The notes below the pieces were generated by a model. It did not search any database and was not told the DNA's origin. It saw only the letters and a list, made by a program, of their open reading frames with translations. 64,000 bases of DNA from Pseudovirgaria hyperparasitica (taxonomy: Eukaryota > Ascomycota > Dothideomycetes > Acrospermales > Acrospermaceae): positions 888,614 to 952,613 of the forward strand of contig NW_022985551.1 of the NCBI RefSeq assembly GCF_010093815.1. Direction: 5' to 3'. A program made the position numbers and the translations under genes. Shown in pieces: positions 54,894 through 64,000 of the stretch (its first letter is position 1; every line of letters starts with the position of its first letter).

Positions 54894-57032
54894 CTATCCT
54901 AGCGTGATCTCTTTCCATTGCAACCCTGGCTCCAACGATCCTTTATGGAATGCATCGGTATGTATTCTTGCCAATCCCACTCTCTCGGCCAAGGTCTCTG
55001 GCTGGATCCAACAGATCATCAGCGCGTAGTATGCGATACCGAGAATCCCGGCTTGAGCATCCGATATGGCCAAGAACTCAAAGACTTCGCAATCGTAGTT
55101 CGAATTACTGTCGTTCAAGATGACTTCTCCACACCATTGACCCGAGCGATCCAGCAGACTACGCTTGTATACCCCTGGGGCTACGTTGAACGCAACCTGC
55201 GCTAGGCTATTCCAATAAGGACCAGACTCCCGCGAGCCCAACCCCGGCGAAAGACTGAAATGAGCACTCCAGGTGCAAAAGTTTAGACAGCCCTCTATTG
55301 GATCGTGTGTTGGATAGTTGGGAAAGTCTTCGTTATTCAATTGCCATTCTCGTCGCAAGGTCCGGCCAAAGAAGTCGACATTGTCGACGTTCGTTTGTCG
55401 ATATCCATACCACTTGATCGTACCGTCAACCTCGTCTTGACTAACACCACCCTCACTTGATCCCTCACCGGTTGACAACACAAGATCATGTGATGAGTCT
55501 GCTCCAATCCACCAGATAACCCATGTGTTTTGTGCCAGCCATTGGTGTAAATCACTGCGAGGCTGGAAGGTCGTCCCAGGATTCCACCACGAGGCGCCAC
55601 TCCACCCACACCAAGACCAGCTTGGGAGTATGCTACCTGCGCGCTCTTCCAACGGGAGCCGCCGTGAGAGCCCCTTCGGTTCCCAAAGTAGAGACCAGTC
55701 GAAATGAGACTTGGGCAGTCCATAGCAAAAGATCAATCCGCTCTTTCTAGAATCCGCGGCATTTGATAGTGCACCGAGAACTCCTTCAAAAGCTAAAAGT
55801 CTGTCCCGGGAGAATGCCAACTCTCTATGACTATAAATCTCCACGTGTTTTGACAGTCGGTCTATTGGATTCTGTTGCGGAGTACAGAGCGAGGACGGTG
55901 AGCCCATTGTAGACAAAGCCTGGATTTCATCTGCAGAGAGCCGTGATCCAACCTTCTTTCTGCTACGTCCGCATTCGTAGAACACGTCTTCGTCTACAAA
56001 GACTAAGGCTCTGGTAGACAAGACCTTCTCTTGGAATGTCCATCCGCGGTGATTCCAGCGAGAGGAGATTATCTGGTCTCTTAGTGTCTTCATGACACCC
56101 AGTCTTAATGGGCCATACGAACCAGAGGTTCGAATGAATGCTCGTGACATAGAATCGGGTCCGAAGATACCGGCATTCGCATAGTCGCTACTCGCCGCGC
56201 AAATAGTCAAAACAGCTTGTCCGTAGACGGTGTCCATGAATGGAGCAGTCTTGTGGAAATCCTCTAGACTATCCTGAAGGATGCACAGAGAATCTACCCA
56301 TAGATACTGCACTCCCAGTCGAAAGGCTATATCAACTGCGTCTCGGACCGTTTTGGGTAAGGTTTGGTGATCATCCAGGAATGCTCCCGGTTGTTCTAGA
56401 GCAGCCAAATTCTGTTTCGTCAACACCAACGGTGCTGGCTGCGAACCGTTGCTACCCCATACGTAACTCAAGGCGCAATACTTCAATGGAGTCTGCTTTT
56501 CTACAAGGCAACGTAACTCCGTGTCGATCACACGAAGTTTAGGCAAGGATCGATCCCGCGTACAGTACATCTGGCAGCTTTTATCGTGGCTATGCTCACA
56601 TTCTCGTATCCATGAGCGAACCTCATCGAGATCGACTGAGGCAGAAGCTTGAGTACGGCTTGGGTTATGATCATTAAGCAATGCTATGTAAGCTGGTGTG
56701 AAGATAGACTCATCGCTGAAAATTCGAAGCCTTCGGTTCCGATCAAGTTGAGATTTCTGTGGCCAGTCCATAAAGCAATTCACTCGATCGCCTTGTACAT
56801 CGAACCCATCAAACACGATTTCCTCGTTTTGAGGGGTGTAGATCGCATCGCAGAGCAGGTCACAAAAGGTACAGTCATGTCTTCTCTTGAACAAGTCGTC
56901 TAGATAGCCAATTCTGACTGCGTGTCCTTCTGTGTTATTGGAAGGAATCGAGCTGTGCGAATAGAATTTAGCCGGGCTAATATCGAGGGCTCGACATGTA
57001 GAACAAAGACGTGCTAATGCGGAATCTCCCAT
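54894..57032 (-). CDS. HET-domain (heterokaryon incompatibility) protein
   Basis: HET domains are fungal, TIR-like domains that trigger cell death in non-self recognition in characterised members. Many others have unknown roles. A single exon encodes 712 aa from the first in-frame ATG. The N-terminus has two Cys motifs (CSTCRALD, CTFCDLLCD) usual in this class. The HET domain spans about 184-346 with YCALSYVWG, LPKTVRDAVDIAFRLGVQYL, WVDSLCILQD, YGQAVLTICAASS and WNHRGWTFQEKVLSTRALVF. The C-terminal 350 residues include a WSWCGWSG block and no NACHT, ankyrin or WD repeats, so it is a stand-alone HET protein rather than a NOD-like receptor. The frame is intact. Confidence 0.88.
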   Translation of the reverse strand: MGDSALARLCSTCRALDISPAKFYSHSSIPSNNTEGHAVRIGYLDDLFKRRHDCTFCDLLCDAIYTPQNEEIVFDGFDVQGDRVNCFMDWPQKSQLDRNRRLRIFSDESIFTPAYIALLNDHNPSRTQASASVDLDEVRSWIRECEHSHDKSCQMYCTRDRSLPKLRVIDTELRCLVEKQTPLKYCALSYVWGSNGSQPAPLVLTKQNLAALEQPGAFLDDHQTLPKTVRDAVDIAFRLGVQYLWVDSLCILQDSLEDFHKTAPFMDTVYGQAVLTICAASSDYANAGIFGPDSMSRAFIRTSGSYGPLRLGVMKTLRDQIISSRWNHRGWTFQEKVLSTRALVFVDEDVFYECGRSRKKVGSRLSADEIQALSTMGSPSSLCTPQQNPIDRLSKHVEIYSHRELAFSRDRLLAFEGVLGALSNAADSRKSGLIFCYGLPKSHFDWSLLWEPKGLSRRLPLEERAGSILPSWSWCGWSGASWWNPGTTFQPRSDLHQWLAQNTWVIWWIGADSSHDLVLSTGEGSSEGGVSQDEVDGTIKWYGYRQTNVDNVDFFGRTLRREWQLNNEDFPNYPTHDPIEGCLNFCTWSAHFSLSPGLGSRESGPYWNSLAQVAFNVAPGVYKRSLLDRSGQWCGEVILNDSNSNYDCEVFEFLAISDAQAGILGIAYYALMICWIQPETLAERVGLARIHTDAFHKGSLEPGLQWKEITLG

Positions 57033-57786
57033 GAAAGCGATACGACCAGAATTATTTACGAGTGATAGGGACAGAACGAGAGGTAATACACCTGTGGAAG
57101 AGAGTAATGTTATAATATACTTAATTATTGGCGTTGAGTAGCGGCTGAAAACAGGAAGGTGGGGTGACCTGTTCTGGAGTCTGGACACGCTGTTGGAGGC
57201 TCACACTATTACACTCAACGAGGCTGAGACATGACTGACCCGTAGAATTGCATTGGAGACGTCAGTTGGGCCATTATCCTTAGTGATCGGGACGCTGACA
57301 ACACATAGGATCTTGAGGCACACAGATGCAATATCTGCAAAAGATTTCGTCCGCCATGATATGTGGCTCACTTGCAGCGTTTATATATCGAACACCAGAT
57401 TCTCCAGCACCTTAGACTGAGACTTTAGCCCGTGAACGCCAAAACTTCTTCGTGCAGACTAGCCAGTTGAACCCAACTGTGGCGTAGACTCGGTATCCAG
57501 TACACCTCATGGAATATGTCCACCCAAATATGCAAGGTAAATAACTTTACCAGCCCGATCTTTTGGTGCAACCTTACGACGGGTCTCCGTCATATCCTAC
57601 GTAAGTTGTAAATATTATGTATATATATAAGCCTCGTTGCAAGCAACTCGCCCAAGACGTTGTCAATGACATACGACAAAGAAGACCGCTCCAATGGTCC
57701 ACATTATATTGCAGAGAGCGACACTGGGGACATAGAATTACAGATCGAAAACGTATAATATTGAGCTGTATCGCAAGGGAAAGATA
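57033..57786. other. Intergenic region HET-SFL1
   Basis: 754 nt with the HET promoter and the downstream end of the HSF-type gene. An AT-rich TATATATATAAG lies at about 57618-57629. No gene seen. Confidence 0.4.
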
Positions 57787-59789
57787 TCATCCCAGGCGCT
57801 TCCTTTTACGATCGTCCATTGGCTCGTCCTCGTCGGCTCGTTCTGCAGTTTCTGCAGGATTCAACAAAGAATGGACATTCGATGCCATACTCGAGCGACG
57901 CGTAGGAGGTGCAGAGGTGTCAATACCTCTGAAAGGGAACTTGGCGCCCGGCAGTGTCCAGCCAGCATCTGGATTAAGTGATGAGCCTTGTTCCCCAGTC
58001 ATTGGAGGCGTCGCTTGGCGTGATCCTTGTGGGCGTGGGCGGCTGAACTCATACTGTGCAAGCTGATCTCGAATTTGTTGATCTCCAGTAACTAAGGGAC
58101 CTCGATGTGGAGACGAGGGCCATTGGGAGCTATTATTGCCTGAGGCATAAGGTGACGGCACTGGAGGAGGTCCTTGCCAGCCGTGTAATCGAATATCTGC
58201 GGACGTGTGTCTTCTCGAAAGATTCATTGGCGGCGAGTCATTTGTTGAAGAGTTCGCGAGAGGGTGCTGAATCGTTGGGGGAGGCGGTGGCGGAGGAGCT
58301 TGTGCATGAATTGGTGTGCGTTGCGATGGGGAGTAGGCACCGGCGCCGATAGAGCCGTACCGCCTTGGTGATATGGCCAGGTGGGGCGCAGCTGGAGTTC
58401 TAAACTGCCCTGGCTGGTTTATATTCGCGAGCGAGCCTCGCCGAGATTCAGATTGCGGCACCTGTCGAGGAGATAATGGCATCCCACCTTCGTGACCGAA
58501 GTTCGAAAATATAGCTTGTCTTGCCGAAGGGAGCGATTCCGTAGGGTCGTGTAAGTATTCCAGTTGTCGCTGAACTTCATGTCGCATGGTCATGGCTGAT
58601 ATTGGTTTAGCCAAGCTCCCGCCGTATAGCTTTCGAACATACCATCTTTATGTATTTGATCTTCGGGATTCTGGACTATTCCTGCGATCATATTGGCTAG
58701 ATCGATGTTGCACTAGCAATATTCGTCAGCGAAAGCACGCATAGAAGTCACTGCCATCGTCTCCATCTAACCTGGTAGCTCCGCATGAGATTCTCCGTGA
58801 GTATATCACATTTTTTGTTCAAATAAGCGGCGCCATCTTCACTGCGTGCCAGTCGTTGCCATGCGTCCTGTGCATACTGTTCCAAAATTACCAACCGGGC
58901 TTCAATAGGATCTGGCATGGCGTCCACAGGAGCTCCTGTTGGTGGTCCTGTGGGGGGTTTTGGGCCTGTAGAGAAAGAGTCTCGATGAATCAACGCATGA
59001 CGCGAAGCACGGCGCTTGATTTCTCTCAGGCCAATAAGATCGCCTCTCTTGAAGTTGCCATTCCCGTGTTTAAATTCCCACAAAGGGGTGTCTGGTGAGC
59101 CCGTGTGGAAGACGTCGCTGACTATGGCTTGATCAGAACTTGCTGCGACTGTAAGAGGTATACCGGAGCTTACCTTTGTGAAAGCCGTACATGTTCAATT
59201 GTCGAACAAATGACGATATATTTGTGTGCTTGAAATATGATCCACGAGACCTTAGCATTCTTTATATCGTATCTACAGTATTCACTTACGACAGAACTTT
59301 TGAGAACTCGCTCGAGGGAGACATGACGAAACTTTCGTTGGTACTGGACCACGAGATCAAATGTTGTATAGTTTGATCTTCTAGCATGCTGATATTGGTC
59401 AGTATTTGTAACGTAAAGATCGACGACCGTCGACTGCCTACTTACTTATATAGTTTATGAATAAAAGCGGTCTGCACTACTTTTGGCTGCTGTGCAGCGG
59501 CAGCAGCTCCGACTGCCGAGCCGGTATTACCATTCGTACCCTCCGTATCTTGGTTGGAGACATGCAGTTGGCTATTGCTAGGTCCAGTGCGCTCAGCGGA
59601 GGGGCTACTCATAGCCGGTGGTCCCATAGTTTGGTCGTGGGAAGGTGAAACATCCATCGGATCGCCCGGGACCGATAAATTCGAGGATGCTGAAGTGGAC
59701 GGAAGGATTGGAATGGACTTGTGAGATCCACTTGTGTGTTGATCGGCTTGAAATGGGCTTCTGGAAAGAGACTCTGTTGTGGATGCCAT
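57787..59789 (-). CDS. SFL1: HSF-type DNA-binding regulator, Sfl1-like
   Basis: A transcription factor with a heat-shock-factor winged helix. Sfl1 represses flocculation and hyphal genes in yeasts. Six exons: 59446-59789, 59290-59388, 59174-59250, 58772-59121, 58643-58712 and 57787-58595, giving 582 aa. The domain begins QTAFIHKLYNMLEDQTIQHL and ends WEFKHGNGNFKRGDLIGLRE, with YFKHTNISSFVRQLNMYGFH in the recognition region. After it come RRASRHALIHRDSF, a helical segment (EARLVILEQYAQDAWQRLAR), and a Ser/Pro/Gln-rich tail ending in DDRKRKRLG. The second intron (59251-59289) is only 39 nt, and the splice gives SSRGSYFKH where relatives have about three residues fewer. The Sfl1 assignment over Hsf1 rests on the fungal VSDVFHTGSPD block. 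Confidence 0.85.
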
Positions 59790-62700
59790 CGCCGCCAGCA
59801 ACTCTTTTGATTATCGATCTACACCGCCCAAAGCGCGCAGTCCAAATTCAGACGATGCCTATGAGATGGACGCCACAATGTACGAAGTCAAGATGTGTAG
59901 GCCAGTGACCAGGCAGCTCAGATGGTGTTGAAGGCTATTAGAGGTATTCGTGGGGCGTCGAGCTTATTGCATCGTACTTGGATGACGAGTATCTATCAAG
60001 ACGATTGAGGTATACAAGCGCTTTTTGGACTATTTCCAGAATCGTGATGCGATCGCTTCGCAGACTCTGAAAAGCTTGGTATATAGCTGGCACTATTCTG
60101 GAGGAGAGGAAGGTAGTGGTTGCGCGTTGTGGACCACGGAAACCGAGCGATGAGGTAAGAACATGTACATGCGGACTCTGTATTGATGATGAGTATCGGG
60201 CTTCTCCCTCCAAACATGAAGCTTACCTTAAGAGCTCCGTCGAGGCCGGTAGGATGCGCGGATGGTAATGGGAGGAGGGGAAAGGAGAGGTAGCTTGGGA
60301 AACTGGGGTATAGACTAGCTCGACCGGCAGATAGCGATACTGGAGAGCTGGATGAGGAATAAGATATGCATGGATTATATGGATTGCAAGAGGATATCCA
60401 AACCGAAGCTAGATTGCCGTTTTCGACAACGAATGATTCAAGAAGGTCTGCGCGTCGTCGACGCTGTTGCAGCTCGAACGACAAAAAGGGAGGAGTAGGG
60501 CCGGAGAGGGTCCAAGAAGCTCAAGCAGCTGGTCCGGGCGTTCGTCCAAGCCCCCAGCACAAAAGCCATGGATCTCATCTTTGGCGTGCTCAGGCTTCTC
60601 TACGCCCAACGCCCATCCCGAGGTATGGGTGCCCGGTGGCCCCAGTCCCAACCTGTGGCCCCGGACGATCATTGATACACTAGAACGCCATCGTCTAGGA
60701 TGAGAAGACTGTAACTGTGTTTGAGCTGCAGGTGTAGCTATCCCGCGACGATACGACGCAGACAATCCCGGCTTTTTGCAGCAGGACATAATTCCATTGG
60801 CCCTACCTGAATACTTTGCTCTCACAGCCTGCACCAAGACTCGACTCGACCTGGTTGCGGAAGATGCTGCTTGCTGCTTTGGATCCCGGTAAACCTACAG
60901 ATTTAGTACATTGCCGTTTTGCTTTCTCCGTAAAGTTGGACTCTGATAGCACAACAGCCGATCCATCGCGCCACAGAAGCTTGGCCAAAGTTTGGATGTA
61001 TTTAAACCCGGCTTGTACCGAATGGTAGCGAATGGATCTGATTATCATGACGTGACTCAAAAACTTCTGACATATGAAGAACGATTCTCGCACTTAAAAA
61101 GCTTAATCAGCAATCCGTTCAAGTACCTGGTCTATAGCCTCATTTTCGTAATGTATGTGGTATGTATATGTAATATGTATTCAATTCCTGATGCAATCAA
61201 TTCAGCACATAGACCTGCTTCTTGACGGAAATACATCGGTGTCGCAATTGCTGTAGACTTTCTCGCTTCATGCAGGTGAGGTCGTGGATGTTGAAATAAG
61301 ACCGGCTTTCTTTCCCTTCCTAGTAGTTGTACCCACTTTCTTCCTATGTCTGAATTGCTGAATGATCGGGCGGATTTATATCCAAACCAGAAAGTATATG
61401 CTCAAACATTCTGATACATCGAAAGATTCGTTTCCGGATACACTCAGTGTTTATTTATCTCATCACTTCGTGTATACGGCGCGTGCTCCTCGGTGTTCGG
61501 AGGTTTAGTGTTATCCTATCATGGGTTGACGCTCGCGTAGACAACTTCTTTGGGGTCCTTGTAGGCCCAGTTCTTCTATACCTAGAGCAGCGAACTCCTT
61601 CTTTTCCTTGCCATCCTCCATCAAGTATGACCTGGGGCTTGGAACTTTCGTGATTGGAACATACTCAACATCCCTCGTGTCGATGCTCGACTTTTGCAAC
61701 GCTGGCCGTCTAACCCATCAGAATATCCTCAAAAGTCACCATGGTCCAGTTTCAAGGACCCATAGTCCTACTCGGAGAAGCTCATGACGAGTGAACTTTC
61801 TGTTCTCGCATCTTGTTTTGTATTTGAGCCTGGAAGACTTGTACCTCCTCCAATTTTCAGCCTAGTGCTTCCGTTACCAAGCCCACTGAGGCTCTTACGG
61901 CGTTTTCCGTCTCGGCTTGACACCGTCTACCAGGAATCTTATTCTTCCGCTGTCTAGCCCATGATTCGATGGACCAATTGCAACCTTCGATATGGATATC
62001 AACAAACCCTGCAACGCAGCCAGCCCGGATGTCAGCGCATGAATGATCTTGAAACAAGCTACTATGGATATCAGGCATTCGAAGCGTAACTCACATGAAG
62101 TTTTAGGATCAATGCGATGCTATCCACCATGAGAGGGTCAATTGACCAAGTTCTTTACTGAGAGTCATCAAGAAGACCAGGACAAAGGCTACAGAACTGA
62201 GTTATGTGTCCTCCTATACGTAATATGACTGATTGAGAAGCACCAGACATCTTGTATAGTTCGTGACGAGACTTTTCTCATCCGGCCATCCTTAGCTGTT
62301 GGCGATCAACCTCGCTGCTCCCAACGTACGCGAGGTGGTCCGGGTAGCGATAAGGCATCTGCATCAGCCGCGTGTGAAGACGACGCGGACATCAGGGGGG
62401 TTCAGGAAATCGGGTTCGCTAAGTCTTCCGCAGAGAGTCCGGGCCGGTGTCAAGGAGGTCGAAATAGCATAGCATGATGGTACAAGTTTTGCTGATTAAG
62501 TGAGTTCACGGAGGGCGGAGCGGGACACACCTGGGCAGATCACTAGTTCCAACGGCTGCTCCCGCGGCGTGGTTCCACTAGATGTTGCGGGCCACATGCA
62601 CAGGGTCATGCAACAACAATGTCATGGGAATCAGGTTCTGTCATTGGAAGATGGATTGACAAGCCTTTGCAGCTTTGAAGCAACATCAATCTACAGCGGC

Positions 62701-63135
62701 TACGTAAGTAATAAAGGTCGGTAATATGGATCCTACATGCTCTTAGAATGCTCGTTGATTGAATAATAGCAGCAAAAACTGCCAACATGCTAAAGATGCC
62801 CCCTGTCTGCATTTCAGGAGTGAAAACGGTCACATACTGCTACCTACATGGCGTCAGGTATATATAATAACAATAATGATGATGATGCATATTTCAGCTT
62901 TTGATGGGCATACCTATATGGTCAGCAGACACAAGCGTGCTCTGGCGAATAAGGCATCAGGAAAGACTTCCCTGCGCTAGCCCAATACATCTAGTCAAAA
63001 AATACGGTGCCTTTGACAAAACCTTCTCGGCGCTGCCCGCAATTCGCACTTTGGGACGATGATTTGTCGCGCAAATAGGTCGCGTTATTTGCCTATTGCA
63101 CTCCTTCACAGGAAACTGGACTACGGTTAATCAAG
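59790..63135. other. 3.3 kb region without a recognised gene
   Basis: Between the SFL1-like start and HPT1. Short ORFs such as 60366-60683 (+) and 61511-61699 (-) have ordinary amino-acid composition but no domain known to me and no clear exon partners. The composition is close to the window average. It may contain a diverged or decayed gene, or simply the long upstream region of SFL1. Confidence 0.4.
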
Positions 63136-63968
63136 ATGGTTGAGAAGACTTACGTTACCTATAATCAGGTATGCTCTCTCTCACCTTGTTCGCCCCGCAA
63201 GCACACGAGCAAGAGCTTCGGGCTAGGCCCCCTCTGGTGAAGACAGAAATTTATTTTGCTGCCACAGGTTCACAAGCTCTGCCAGGAGTCTGCAGACAGA
63301 ATTCTCGATGACTTCAAACCCAATCTCATGGTCGCTATTGGCGGCGGAGGCTTTGTTCCCGCTCGTATCCTTCGGTAAATTTATGCGCCGTTCCCATCCT
63401 CGATGCGTATCCTGACACTTTCTCAGATCTTTCTTGAAGAAGCCTGGCAGCCCAAACATCCCTATCCAAGCTATCGGTCTCTCCCTGTACGAACAATTCG
63501 ACAACTCGGGCCCAGTCGAGACTCCTGGCACAAAGGTGACCCGCACACAATGGCTGGACAAAAGCCTGGAGACCGCTGGAGTGACAACTCTCATTGGCAA
63601 AAATGTTCTGATCGTCGACGAGGTTGACGATACCCGTACTACACTAGAATATGCAGTCAAAGAACTGCAGAAGGATGTAGAGAAAGAGTCGGAAGAGGCT
63701 GCAAAGCGCGGCGAAGACGTAAAGAAGACTACTTTCAGCGTCTTTGTGCTTCACAACAAGGACAAACCCAAAAAGGGCAAGCTACCGAGCGAGCTGCTCG
63801 ACGGAGGGAAGTATTATGCTGCGAAGACTACCGGTGACGTTTGGATATGCTACCCATGGGAGGCAACGTAAGTCAAGCTACGTTGCATCACCCGGCATAC
63901 TCCGCGCTAACAGCTTTAGGGATATTGATGAGCATGACCGCTTGTCTGCTGCAGAGACCAATGCATGA
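63136..63968 (+). CDS. HPT1: Hypoxanthine/guanine (xanthine) phosphoribosyltransferase
   Basis: Transfers ribose-5-phosphate from PRPP to purine bases in the salvage pathway. It is closest to yeast Hpt1; Xpt1 is the related alternative. Exons: 63136-63168, 63268-63374, 63427-63867 and 63920-63968, giving 209 aa. MVEKTYVTYNQ-VHKLCQESADRI and NLMVAIGGGGFVPARILRSF parallel Hpt1 (YISYNNVHQLCQ; IIAIGGGGFIPARILRTF). The PRPP-binding loop is NVLIVDEVDDTRTTL, and the end has VFVLHNKDKPKKGKLPSEL and WICYPWEAT. The protein is slightly shorter than yeast Hpt1 at the C-terminus (DIDEHDRLSAAETNA). All junctions use GT-AG and restore conserved codons. With ISN1 14 kb away it forms a loose purine-salvage theme, probably by chance. 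Confidence 0.92.
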
Positions 63969-64000
63969 AACAGGAGTCAAGTGCATACGCATACACTAGA

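Noticed and set aside
60366-61699. Short ORFs in the 3.3 kb spacer that look partly protein-like
   Set aside because: No domain or splice pattern could be supported on either strand.
1-64000. CRISPR arrays, tRNA and rRNA genes
   Set aside because: None seen. Tandem repeats here have no unique spacers, and B-box-like words such as GGTTCGA at about 21954 lack a matching A box and cloverleaf.

Overview
The window is nuclear DNA of a filamentous ascomycete (Pezizomycotina; Dothideomycetes is a guess). The evidence is 39-99 nt introns with GTRAGT-like donors and CTAAC/CTGAC branch sites, a HET-domain gene, a Zn2Cys6 regulator, DUF2235 and Sfl1-type HSF genes, and long intergenic regions full of microsatellites. 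ATG was required for every start, and exon junctions were placed by hand from splice signals and conserved family motifs.

Layout. 0.6-9.7 kb: NST1 (-), RHO2 (+), mitochondrial ribosomal protein mL40 (-) and phosphoacetylglucosamine mutase PCM1 (+). 9.7-14.5 kb: a repeat-rich spacer, then three tandem genes for very small Cys-rich proteins resembling RanBP2-type zinc fingers. 14.5-20.6 kb: seipin (+), NDC80 (-) and PEX14 (-). 20.6-27.9 kb: a gene-poor stretch with one unrecognised protein gene and a decayed Ty1/copia fossil. 27.9-45.4 kb: a Zn2Cys6 transcription factor, TATA-binding protein, a fructosyl-amine-oxidase-like flavoenzyme, an OMS1-like methyltransferase and a GDS1-type winged-helix protein, all on the plus strand and mostly separated by 1-4 kb of repeats. 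46-54 kb is compact: ETR1 (+), ISN1 (-, 3' end lost in a 60-N assembly gap), MED17 (+) and a DUF2235 hydrolase (-). 54.9-64 kb: a HET-domain gene (-), an SFL1-like HSF regulator (-), a 3.3 kb stretch without a recognisable gene, and HPT1 (+).

Most genes are unrelated housekeeping genes, and no metabolic cluster is visible. Two loose themes are mitochondrial function (mL40, ETR1, OMS1-like, GDS1-like) and purine salvage (ISN1 removes IMP, HPT1 makes IMP/GMP). The points most worth a second look are the tandem zinc-finger trio, a sawtooth GC-skew switch inside many coding regions, several microexons (6, 7, 11, 14, 15, 15 and 21 nt), a very short intron inside the HSF domain, and the DUF2235/HET pair.
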